A stretch of 64,000 nt of DNA, taken from an uncultured Clostridia bacterium. GTDB lineage: Bacteria > Bacillota > Clostridia > Christensenellales > Borkfalkiaceae. A program made the position numbers and the translations under genes. Under the pieces are notes generated by a model. That model had not been told where the DNA came from and made no database searches. It worked only from the letters and a program-made list of their open reading frames with translations. Shown piece by piece: positions 40,314 through 47,347 of the stretch; the stretch's first letter is position 1; each line of letters begins with the position of its first letter. The stretch covers positions 1 to 64,000 of the forward strand of contig CANRNE010000006.1 in assembly GCA_947631925.1 (NCBI GenBank), written 5' to 3'.

Positions 40314-42344
40314 TTACTTGCCGTTGATGTAATCGTAGACCTTGCCGAGCAGCTCGGAGGAGATGTGCGGACGAATCTTCGACAGGTAGATGAAGAACTT
40401 GTGGAAGAATTCCGAGTTATCTTCGCCGATGTTGTAGGTAGGAAGACCGAAGTCGCCGTACTTCTTGCCGATGAACAGGTCGCCGAATTCATTCTTTTCC
40501 TGTGCGGGAAGAGAGGTGAAGAAGGTGTCGTACACATAGGTGCCGTATGCCTCGGGCTGAGGTGCGGGCGCGGGTGCCGCGGGGGAGACGCTCGCGGGAG
40601 CGGCCTCTACGGCGGCGACGGGTGCGGGCGCGGGCGCGGGCGCTGCGGGGGCAGACGTGTCACCGGAGACGAGGGCAGCCATTCTCTGCTCGAAATCGCT
40701 CATCGGAGGTTCGGCGGGAGCGGGAGCCGCTGCGTCGGCGGGAGCTGCGGGTGCTGCAGGAGCGGGAGCCGCTGCGGGAGCCGTGTTCGTCGCGACGGGA
40801 TAGTAGATGGGCTGAATGTAGGGCTGGACATACGGCTTGCTCTGCGCGGGCTGCTGGTTGTAGGGGTTGGGCTGGCCGTAAGGTGCGGGCTGACCGTAGG
40901 GGTTCTGTCCATAGGGCGCGGGCTGGGCATACGGGTTCTGACCGTAAGGCGTGGGCTGCGCATAGGGCGGATATACGTTATAGATGGGCGCGGGCTGAGG
41001 TGCGGGCGCGGGGATGTTCACGATGATGGGAGAAGCCGCGGGCGCGGGCGTGGAGATGACCGTCGTGGGAGCTGCCGCAGGGGCGGTAGCAACCGTTGCG
41101 GGAGCAGCCGCAGGCGCCGTGCCGACGTTGTTGATGTAGACGGGCGCGAGGTGGTTGTGCGTGCCGGGTGCATCTTCGTCTTCATCATAGCTGTCGGAGA
41201 GGGCATTGACGAAGTCTCTTCTCGCCTTGCCGCGGGCGATGATTGCCGCCACGACAAAGAGGATGAGGAGCACGCCGCTCGCGATGACGAGGAGGAGAGC
41301 CTCAATGTAGAGCGTGTCGCCGTTCTTGAAGAATTCGACGAACCCGCCGCCCTCGATGGCGCCTTCCACTTCGGGGTTGAGAACTGCGGGTTCGCCTGCA
41401 ACGACAGCGCCGGAGACGACATAGCCGATGACAAAGAGGACGACGGTGACGAAGAGGAGCGCATAGCGCACGGCATCAAAGGTGTAGCCCTTCTTGGTCG
41501 CGGGACGGATGAAGGACACCACGCCGCAGAGCGCAGCGAGCGCGAAGAGGAGAACGGGGACGAATCTGCCGAATGCCTCCGCCGCGGTCACGCCTTCCGC
41601 AGTCAGGAAGTCGAAATAGCCTTCGGCGGTGATTTCACCCGCCTCGTTCGCCATGCCGACGACGGGGGTGGAAAGGAAGTTCACGATACCGCTCTTGAAA
41701 AGGCTCCCGGGCCAGACACAGGCAGCGCCGACGCCGAGGGTGAGCAAAAGGCCGATGACGCTCACGACGCCCGCGCCCTTATTCGCACCGATTGCCACGA
41801 CGGCAAGGCCGATGATGAGGAGCCCGACAAAGCAGAGGTGAAGGATATCGATGGTCTCCACTGCAGGAAGGATGAAAGGGTTGATAAGGCAACCGACATA
41901 TATCCAAGTATAACCTGCGGTGACGAGCACGGCGCTTGCGAGCGCACAGGCACGGGCAGACTTCTTGGAGCAGAGCGATACGACAAAGCAGATGATTGCC
42001 GCAACGACGGTGCCGCAGAGGAAAATGGGACGTGCATACATCAGGCAATTCCCGATGACTGCAAAGTCGAGACTTTCAAGCAACTCGGGCTTAAACATCG
42101 TTTCGAAGAAATACCAGATGTAGCCGAACAGCGAACCGTCGAGCGCCGCGGGAAGCGTAGTCGTGCCCTCGGGTGCAGCTTCGACGCCGAGCGCGAAGTA
42201 GTTGCATGCGAACAGTTTGATATTCGCAAGGACGGGCGTGAGCAGGCCGATGAACAGGCCGCCGAGCGCCAGAGCGAGGAAGATGGAAGTTGCCGTACGG
42301 TATGCAGCCGCATGGTAATTCCGGGTGTTTGCCGTGTCGTTCAT
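40314..42344 (-). CDS. Large membrane protein with Pro/Ala/Gln repeat linker, unknown function
   Basis: The start after GGAGGTTTC gives 676 residues. The first 370 contain about nine hydrophobic helices (SIFLALALGGLFIGLLTPV, ICFVVSLC, VLLFALAALCGVVSFI and others) with extracytoplasmic loops. Then come about 230 low-complexity residues: Ala/Pro/Thr runs, and a Tyr-Gln-Pro block with repeats PYGQNPYAQPAPYGQNPYGQ. A compact C-terminal domain (about 75 residues, EFFHKFFIYLSKIRPHISSELLGKVYDYING) follows. No family is recognised. The long linker suggests the end domain reaches a partner in the cytoplasm. Confidence 0.7.
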   Translation of the reverse strand: MNDTANTRNYHAAAYRTATSIFLALALGGLFIGLLTPVLANIKLFACNYFALGVEAAPEGTTTLPAALDGSLFGYIWYFFETMFKPELLESLDFAVIGNCLMYARPIFLCGTVVAAIICFVVSLCSKKSARACALASAVLVTAGYTWIYVGCLINPFILPAVETIDILHLCFVGLLIIGLAVVAIGANKGAGVVSVIGLLLTLGVGAACVWPGSLFKSGIVNFLSTPVVGMANEAGEITAEGYFDFLTAEGVTAAEAFGRFVPVLLFALAALCGVVSFIRPATKKGYTFDAVRYALLFVTVVLFVIGYVVSGAVVAGEPAVLNPEVEGAIEGGGFVEFFKNGDTLYIEALLLVIASGVLLILFVVAAIIARGKARRDFVNALSDSYDEDEDAPGTHNHLAPVYINNVGTAPAAAPATVATAPAAAPTTVISTPAPAASPIIVNIPAPAPQPAPIYNVYPPYAQPTPYGQNPYAQPAPYGQNPYGQPAPYGQPNPYNQQPAQSKPYVQPYIQPIYYPVATNTAPAAAPAPAAPAAPADAAAPAPAEPPMSDFEQRMAALVSGDTSAPAAPAPAPAPVAAVEAAPASVSPAAPAPAPQPEAYGTYVYDTFFTSLPAQEKNEFGDLFIGKKYGDFGLPTYNIGEDNSEFFHKFFIYLSKIRPHISSELLGKVYDYINGK

Positions 42345-42392
42345 AACGAAACCTCCGAAGTTTTCCTTATGGAAAACCAACTTAACGGCTTT

Positions 42393-42421
42393 ATTATATC
42401 ACGAAACTTTTTCCCTGTCAA
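42393..42421 (-). promoter_or_regulatory. Promoter of the large membrane-protein gene
   Basis: On the minus strand TTGACA and TATAAT are both perfect with a 17-nt spacer, about 49 nt before the start codon. It predicts strong expression. Confidence 0.92.
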
Positions 42422-42502
42422 CACCCGCGGAGAAAAAATAAGAATACTTTTTCATTTTCTTTCCGATTTTTTTGCACTTTCCCGCGGGGCGCCGTTTGCC
42501 GC

Positions 42503-42532
42503 TTGCCAATCGGGGAAAAAATATGGTATAAT
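42503..42532 (+). promoter_or_regulatory. Promoter of the S41 protease gene
   Basis: TTGCCA and TATAAT are separated by 18 nt, 43 nt upstream of the start. Confidence 0.78.
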
Positions 42533-42575
42533 TCTGGGGAAAATAACCTCGGATAAAACGGAAGGACGGACGGAC

Positions 42576-43853
42576 ATGGACCATTCGCATGAGAGAACAA
42601 AAAAATGGCTGGCGGCGGGCATCGCCGCGTGCCTCGGCGTGGCGGCATGCTTTACCGCGGGATATTATGCGCGTTTCCTTGCTTTTGACGGCCGCACGCG
42701 CAGTCTCCTCTGGGCCATCGAGACGGCGGAGAGCCGCTACTACAAGGAGGTGGACGAGGACAAACTCTTCGAGGACCTCTTCTCCGCCTTCAACCTCGAC
42801 CCCTATTCGGGCTACTACCCAAAGGTGGAGTACGAAGAGCAGATGTCCGCGGATGCGGGCAACCGTGCGGGCGTGGGGGTCTCCGTCACCAACGTGGGCG
42901 GCACGGCGGTTTTATACAGCGTGTACGGCAATTCTCCCGCCGAGCATGCGGGACTTCGCACGGGAATGACTATCTTCGGCGTGGGAAGTTCCGAAGAGGA
43001 GATAGCCTCGGGCACGCCCGCGGAACTTGCCTCCAGACTGCAATCCTCGCTTGCGGGAGAGCCGCTCTATGTGCGCTGCGGCTTCGGAGAGGGGAAAGTT
43101 TACGAAGTCGTCCCGGGGAGCTACCGCACGTCCTACTGCCTGTATGCGGATGCGGACGGGGCGGTGCGCTTCGACCCCGCGACCCTGCAGCCCTTCTCCG
43201 TTCCCTTTGAGACGCTCCCGTTGCCCGAACACACCGCATATATCCGCCTCACATCCTTCCGCGGCACGGCGGCGGAGGAGATGAAGGCATGCCTTACCCG
43301 CATGCGGGAAGGAGGAAACACCGACCTCATCCTCGATTTGCGTTCCAACGGCGGCGGCGCGATGGACATCGCAAGTAAAATTGCGGGGCTCTTTGCCAAG
43401 GACGCGCAGGGAAAGTCTCCCATCGTGGCGACGGCGCGCTACCGCAGCGGCTACGAGCGGAATTTCCGCGCGCCCGAGAACACATATTATGATTATTTCA
43501 CGCAAAATTCCCGCATCCGCGTGCTGGCAGATGCGGGGACGGCGTCCGCGTCCGAATGCCTCATCGGCTCCATGATTTCCTACGGAACGGTGACGGAGGA
43601 CGATTTATATATCGTGGACGGCGCAAACGGCGCCAGGACGTACGGGAAGGGCATCATGCAGAGCTATTATTTTGACGGGCAGGGCAACAGCCTCAAGCTC
43701 ACCGTCGCCGAGATTTTCTGGCCGAACGGCACGAGCATCCACGGGAAGGGAATTTTTGCCGCGGACGAGGCGCACGCCGTTCCTTACGACGGGATTCCCC
43801 GTGAGCACGACGCCTTTTTGTCCGAATTTTTCGCGCGGATTACCCTTGCGTGA
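42576..43853 (+). CDS. S41 family C-terminal processing peptidase
   Basis: The 425-residue enzyme has an N-terminal membrane anchor (WLAAGIAACLGVAACFTAGYYA), a PDZ domain around residues 85-160 (GVGVSVTNVGGTAVLYSVYGNSPAEHAGLRTGM), and the S41 protease core: LDLRSNGGGAMD, the nucleophile serine in ADAGTASASECLIGSM, and the general-base lysine in ARTYGKGIMQ. It probably trims secreted or membrane proteins outside the cell. The ORF-track start 769 codons upstream is an antisense artefact over the neighbour. Confidence 0.9.
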   Translation: MDHSHERTKKWLAAGIAACLGVAACFTAGYYARFLAFDGRTRSLLWAIETAESRYYKEVDEDKLFEDLFSAFNLDPYSGYYPKVEYEEQMSADAGNRAGVGVSVTNVGGTAVLYSVYGNSPAEHAGLRTGMTIFGVGSSEEEIASGTPAELASRLQSSLAGEPLYVRCGFGEGKVYEVVPGSYRTSYCLYADADGAVRFDPATLQPFSVPFETLPLPEHTAYIRLTSFRGTAAEEMKACLTRMREGGNTDLILDLRSNGGGAMDIASKIAGLFAKDAQGKSPIVATARYRSGYERNFRAPENTYYDYFTQNSRIRVLADAGTASASECLIGSMISYGTVTEDDLYIVDGANGARTYGKGIMQSYYFDGQGNSLKLTVAEIFWPNGTSIHGKGIFAADEAHAVPYDGIPREHDAFLSEFFARITLA

Positions 43854-44073
43854 CCCGTTTTAAGTACTCTTCGAGCACGCCGACCCCCTGTTCGGGTCGG
43901 CTCTCTTTTTGGCTTTTTGAGGGGGCATCCTCGGACATGGGTGCCTCCTTTTTCGTGAAAGACAGCAAAAGGTCCCGATTTTTGCGATAAAAATCGAGGA
44001 AGGCGTTCATGCGGCCCTCAAGCGCGGGGTCCTGCATGGCGAAGAGAAAGAAGAGAAGAATGAGATTTTCCAT
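43840..44073 (-). CDS. Small hypothetical protein with N-terminal hydrophobic stretch
   Basis: The 77-residue ORF reads MENLILLFFLFAMQDPALEGRMNAFLDFYRKNRDLLLSF, then an acidic/basic tail. A ribosome-like AGGATAGGA precedes the ATG. It overlaps the S41 gene end by 14 nt and contains that gene's terminator hairpin (43879-43901), which lowers confidence. No family is recognised. Confidence 0.5.
   Translation of the reverse strand: MENLILLFFLFAMQDPALEGRMNAFLDFYRKNRDLLLSFTKKEAPMSEDAPSKSQKESRPEQGVGVLEEYLKRVTQG
43879..43911 (+). terminator. Terminator of the S41 protease gene
   Basis: The perfect 8-bp stem GCCGACCC/GGGTCGGC with a 7-nt loop is followed by TCTCTTTTT, 25 nt after the stop. Confidence 0.75.
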
Positions 44074-44135
44074 GTCCTATCCTATGCGAGGGGCAATTTC
44101 CGCGTTCCCCTCATACAATGTCATGGGAGGCAAAT

Positions 44136-44399
44136 ATGGGTGATTTTGCAAGTTTTACGCCGTCGGGAAAATCGGACGACGCATGGAAGCGGGAGGCGGA
44201 GGACATCGTCCGCGCCTATGCGGGCAAGAGCGAGGGGGAACTCGTCGAGGCCATCTATCGCCGCGCGGTGGAGGGAAGGCGGGCGGGAACGCTCACCGAC
44301 GAGCAAATCGACGTATTTTACGCACAGTTTGCGCCCATGCTCAACGCCGTCAAGCGCAAACGCCTTGAAAAAATCATCGCCGAGCTCAAAAAGTTATAA
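44136..44399 (+). CDS. Small conserved-looking hypothetical protein
   Basis: The 87-residue protein starts at the ATG after GGGAGG (six codons inside the ORF-track start). It is mainly helical: DDAWKREAEDIVRAYAGKSEGELVEAIYRRAVEGRRAGTLTDEQIDVFYAQFAPMLNAVKRKRLEKIIAEL. A CATACAAT box like a sigma-E -10 lies 18 nt upstream of the start. It overlaps the 3' end of the convergent aminotransferase gene by 6 nt. The function is unknown; a sporulation role is only a guess from the box. Confidence 0.65.
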   Translation: MGDFASFTPSGKSDDAWKREAEDIVRAYAGKSEGELVEAIYRRAVEGRRAGTLTDEQIDVFYAQFAPMLNAVKRKRLEKIIAELKKL

Positions 44400-45506
44400 C
44401 TTCTTGAGGGCGCCGACGAGCGCATTGACTTCCCGCATGCTCTGCAGGGGAGAAAATGACGCGCGCACGAGGCCGTCGGGGAAGGTGCCGAGCGCCCTGT
44501 GGGCGAGCGGCGCGCAGTGCAGTCCCGCGCGCACGGCGATGTCAAAGCGGTCGGAGAGCAGGGCGGCGACCTCTTCGGAGGGGAGCGTTCTATGGCGAAA
44601 GGCGGCAATTCCGCACGCATTGGGCGTGAAGAAGGGCTCGTAGCCGAGGACGAGGAGGGCGGAGCGCAGGGACGCGGTGAGGCGGAGGAGGTTTTCTCCC
44701 CCGCTCCGCAGCTTCGTGCGTGCAAAGATGGCGCCCTCGAAGAGGGACACGATGGCGGGATAGGAGAGCGTCCCCGCCTCGAGACGGTCGGGATAGAAGG
44801 CGGGCATGTCGAAGTTGTAGCTCTCGCTGCCCGTTCCCCCGAAGAGGACGGGCTCGGGGTCGACGCGGTCGGAAAAGAGCAGCGCCGCGGCCCCCTGCAT
44901 GGCATACAGCCCCTTGTGCCCCGCGACGGCGAGGGCGTCCAGCCCGCATTTCTTCATGTCGATGGGGATGTGCCCCGCTGCCTGTGCGCCGTCCGCAAAG
45001 AGAAGGATGTGCGCGGGAAGGGCGGCACGGATGGCATGTAAATCGGGCGCCGTGCCCGTGACGTTGGAGGCCGCAGTCACGAGACAGACGCGCGTGTTCG
45101 GCCTTACGCGGGCGGCAAAGTCCTCCGCGTGCAGCCGCCTGTCTTCCCCCAAGGGGACGACGTCGTACTCCACCCCGCGCGTCTTTTTGAGATGCTCGAG
45201 GGGTCGGAGGACGGAATTGTGTTCGAGGCAGGAACAGAGGGCGTGGTCGCCCGCCTTCAGCGTCCCCAAAATGGCGATGTTGAGCGCCTCGGTACAGCTC
45301 CGCGTGAAGACGACCCGCTCGTAGCCGTACCCCGAGAAGAGCTCGGAGAGCAGATTTCTGCAAGCAAAGACGCGTTCGGCGAGCGCGAGGGAGAGGCGGT
45401 GCCCGCTTCTCCCCGGGTTGGCACAGCAGCGCAGGGAAGCGAGGACGGCATTGGAGACGGAGGCGGGCTTAAAACCGCCCGTCGCGGCGTTGTCGAGATA
45501 AATCAT
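44394..45506 (-). CDS. Cysteine desulfurase-like class V aminotransferase
   Basis: The 370-residue PLP enzyme starts MIYLDNAATGGFKP, the family opening. The PLP lysine is in VAGHKGLYAMQG (about residue 192), with the upstream aspartate in LLFADGAQAAGHIPIDM, and the catalytic-loop cysteine is in RAGLHCAPLAHRALGT. It resembles the SufS/CsdA-like group found in Clostridia beside DUF3343 genes. It takes sulfur (or selenium) from cysteine as an enzyme-bound persulfide. It is divergent, 51 nt away, from a DUF3343 gene. Confidence 0.88.
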   Translation of the reverse strand: MIYLDNAATGGFKPASVSNAVLASLRCCANPGRSGHRLSLALAERVFACRNLLSELFSGYGYERVVFTRSCTEALNIAILGTLKAGDHALCSCLEHNSVLRPLEHLKKTRGVEYDVVPLGEDRRLHAEDFAARVRPNTRVCLVTAASNVTGTAPDLHAIRAALPAHILLFADGAQAAGHIPIDMKKCGLDALAVAGHKGLYAMQGAAALLFSDRVDPEPVLFGGTGSESYNFDMPAFYPDRLEAGTLSYPAIVSLFEGAIFARTKLRSGGENLLRLTASLRSALLVLGYEPFFTPNACGIAAFRHRTLPSEEVAALLSDRFDIAVRAGLHCAPLAHRALGTFPDGLVRASFSPLQSMREVNALVGALKKL

Positions 45507-45557
45507 GACGGCCTCCCGAGAAAGGATACAGTATTATACGAGGAAGAAAAGACAATC

Positions 45558-45779
45558 ATGACGGTTTTAGCGGTATTCAAGTCCCGTGCGCAGGCGCTCG
45601 ACTTCATTCATGCGGTGCGCGGCGTCGGAATTTGCGCACAGGCGGTGTCCACGCCCAAGGAAGCGGGCGTCGGTTGCGGCATCTCCGTGCGCTTTGACGA
45701 GCGGTTTTTTGAGCGCGCGAAGTTCGTGCTGTCCAAAAAAAGTTACTCCTCCTTTGTCGGATTCTTGCGGACGGGGTGA
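45558..45779 (+). CDS. DUF3343 putative Se/S carrier protein
   Basis: The ORF track starts far upstream, antisense to the desulfurase; the ATG here gives 73 residues. The pattern LAVFKSRAQALDFIHAVRGVGICAQAVSTPKEAGVGCGISVRF matches DUF3343, with the conserved TP-x-E-x-x-x-x-C-G in which the cysteine is thought to carry persulfide. Pairing with a cysteine desulfurase supports that role. Confidence 0.82.
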   Translation: MTVLAVFKSRAQALDFIHAVRGVGICAQAVSTPKEAGVGCGISVRFDERFFERAKFVLSKKSYSSFVGFLRTG

Positions 45780-45784
45780 AATTC

Positions 45785-45813
45785 TTGCGTTTTTTCCCAA
45801 AATATGCTACAAT
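45785..45813 (+). promoter_or_regulatory. Promoter of nth, possibly leaderless
   Basis: TTGCGT and TACAAT are separated by 17 nt. The ATG of nth begins 6 nt after the -10, so the message would have essentially no leader. Confidence 0.6.
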
Positions 45814-45819
45814 GCACGT

Positions 45820-46443
45820 ATGAGCACACAAGCAATTTTAGAGGAACTTCTGCGGCTGTACCCCGACGCCAAGCCCGCCCTGCGCTATTCTTCGCCCTAC
45901 GAACTGCTCGTCGCCGTCATCTTGTCGGCGCAGTGCACGGACGAGCGGGTGAACAAGGTGACCGCAGAGCTCTTCAAAGAGCACAACACGCCCGAGACCA
46001 TGCTCCGGCTGGGACAGGAAGAGCTCGAGCGGGCGATTTACTCCTGCGGGTTCTACCGCAACAAGGCGGCGCACATTCTCTCCGCCTCGCGGGACATCGT
46101 GGAAAAATTCGGCGGCGAGGTGCCCTCCACGCTCTCCGACCTGCAGACGCTCGCGGGCGTGGGCAGAAAGACGGCAAACGTCGTCTACTCCGTCGCATTC
46201 GGCGGGGACGCTATCGCCGTGGATACCCACGTGTTCCGCGTCGCCAACCGCTTGGGGCTGGCTTCGGGCAAGACGCCCGAGGCGGTCGAGGAGGGCCTGA
46301 TGCGGGCGATTCCCAAAAATCTGTGGTCGAAGGCGCATCACCTCCTCATCTGGCACGGGCGGCTGGTCTGCCATTCACAGCGGCCGGACTGCAAATCGTG
46401 CACGCTGGCTCCCTGTTGCCGCTATCGGGCGGACAATCCTTGA
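45820..46443 (+). CDS. nth: Endonuclease III
   Basis: The 207-residue base-excision enzyme cuts at oxidised pyrimidines. It has the helix-hairpin-helix LQTLAGVGRKTANVVYSVAFG with the catalytic lysine, the catalytic aspartate in AVDTHVFRVANRLGL, and the C-terminal 4Fe-4S motif C-x6-C-x2-C-x5-C in VCHSQRPDCKSCTLAPCC. The start just after a promoter -10 suggests leaderless translation. Confidence 0.95.
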   Translation: MSTQAILEELLRLYPDAKPALRYSSPYELLVAVILSAQCTDERVNKVTAELFKEHNTPETMLRLGQEELERAIYSCGFYRNKAAHILSASRDIVEKFGGEVPSTLSDLQTLAGVGRKTANVVYSVAFGGDAIAVDTHVFRVANRLGLASGKTPEAVEEGLMRAIPKNLWSKAHHLLIWHGRLVCHSQRPDCKSCTLAPCCRYRADNP

Positions 46444-46499
46444 AATTTTGCGTATGAAAACCTCTTGTTTCGGGCAAAACCCTTGCAGGAGGTTTTTTT

Positions 46500-46694
46500 A
46501 TGACCAATTTGACCGCAAAGGATTTGGACGTGCTCGTCCACGTACTCACGGGAGAGGAGATGGCCTGCAAAAAGGCAAGAATTTACGCAAACACCCTGAC
46601 GGACGCCGCGCTCGCGGCAGAGATGCAAGAGATTGCCGCCCTGCACGAACAGCGCTTCGTCGCGCTCACGCAGATGATGGGAGGCCGCGCATGA
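46500..46694 (+). CDS. Small spore coat-type helical protein
   Basis: The 64-residue protein (LTAKDLDVLVHVLTGEEMACKKARIYANTLTDAALAAEMQEIAALHEQRFVALTQMM) has the two-helix pattern of CotF-related short coat proteins, whose genes are often paired with a full CotF-like gene as here. GCAGGAGG precedes the ATG. It overlaps the next gene by four bases. Confidence 0.7.
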   Translation: MTNLTAKDLDVLVHVLTGEEMACKKARIYANTLTDAALAAEMQEIAALHEQRFVALTQMMGGRA

Positions 46695-46981
46695 AACTTT
46701 CGAAAAAGGACACGACCCTCAACGAACAGGACGCCCTGCAGGACCTTCTCGACTGCGAGAAACTGCTCATGAACTACTACGCCGTCGCGCTCACGGAGGG
46801 CAGCTCCGTTCCCTTCCGCAAGCAGATTCTCAAGCACTACACCGCCCATGCGGAGACGCAGTTCCGCGTCTTTGAACAGATGCTCGACCGCGGCTACTAT
46901 GAGGTACAGCCCGCGCCCAAGATGGCAATCGACCAGAACGTCGAAAAGTTCGACAAAATCAAGAAGCAACTCGCTATTTAA
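46691..46981 (+). CDS. CotF-family spore coat protein
   Basis: The 96-residue protein shows the coat F pattern: NEQDALQDLLDCEKLLMNYYAVALTEGSSVPFRKQILKHYTAHAETQFRVFEQMLDRGYYEVQPA. The LLxxEKxLxxxYxxALxE and QxxVFxxMxxRGxYxV segments are diagnostic. It would be part of the outer spore coat. Coupled to the upstream short coat gene. Confidence 0.85.
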   Translation: MKLSKKDTTLNEQDALQDLLDCEKLLMNYYAVALTEGSSVPFRKQILKHYTAHAETQFRVFEQMLDRGYYEVQPAPKMAIDQNVEKFDKIKKQLAI

Positions 46982-46991
46982 GGGGGAAAGG

Positions 46992-47093
46992 ATGGCAAAG
47001 AAGAAAAAGAAGAAGATGCACCCCGCAAATCCCAACTTCTGCATGATACAGCCGAACCCCGATGAAGACATTCCCTCTTCGGGACAGTCGTAA
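46992..47093 (+). CDS. Tiny Lys-rich protein following the coat genes
   Basis: This 33-residue ORF is below the ORF-track limit: MAKKKKKKMHPANPNFCMIQ then PNPDEDIPSSGQS. It has a GGGGGAAAGG ribosome site and lies 10 nt after the cotF-like stop, followed by a terminator, so it is probably the last gene of the coat operon. Function unknown. Confidence 0.55.
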   Translation: MAKKKKKKMHPANPNFCMIQPNPDEDIPSSGQS

Positions 47094-47117
47094 ATTGTAG
47101 AAAAAACGTTTTTTAAG

Positions 47118-47165
47118 TCCCATGGCGCGGGCCGCGCAAGCGGCCCGCGCCATGGGATATTTTTG
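47118..47165 (+). terminator. Strong terminator after the coat operon
   Basis: An 18-bp perfect stem TCCCATGGCGCGGGCCGC with its complement and loop GCAA is followed by TATTTTTGG. Confidence 0.88.
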
Positions 47166-47291
47166 GCAATTTTTGTCGCTTTTCCGTAAAAAATCGCAAA
47201 AAATCGTTTATTTCGATAAAATTCGAAATAAAAAATCGCGGCAAGAATCTGAAGTTTTCGCACGTTTTTTTGTGAAAATCCGCAAAAACCG

Positions 47292-47320
47292 TTGCCAAGC
47301 CCCGCGGGATATTGTATAAT
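47292..47320 (+). promoter_or_regulatory. Promoter of the ABC fusion gene
   Basis: TTGCCA and TATAAT are separated by 17 nt, 27 nt before the start codon. Confidence 0.82.
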
Positions 47321-47347
47321 AAATTTATCTGAATTTAAGGGGCATAT

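Noticed and set aside
40269-42575. 769-residue upstream extension of the S41 protease ORF
   Set aside because: It runs antisense through the large membrane protein gene, and the protease has its own promoter and start at 42576.
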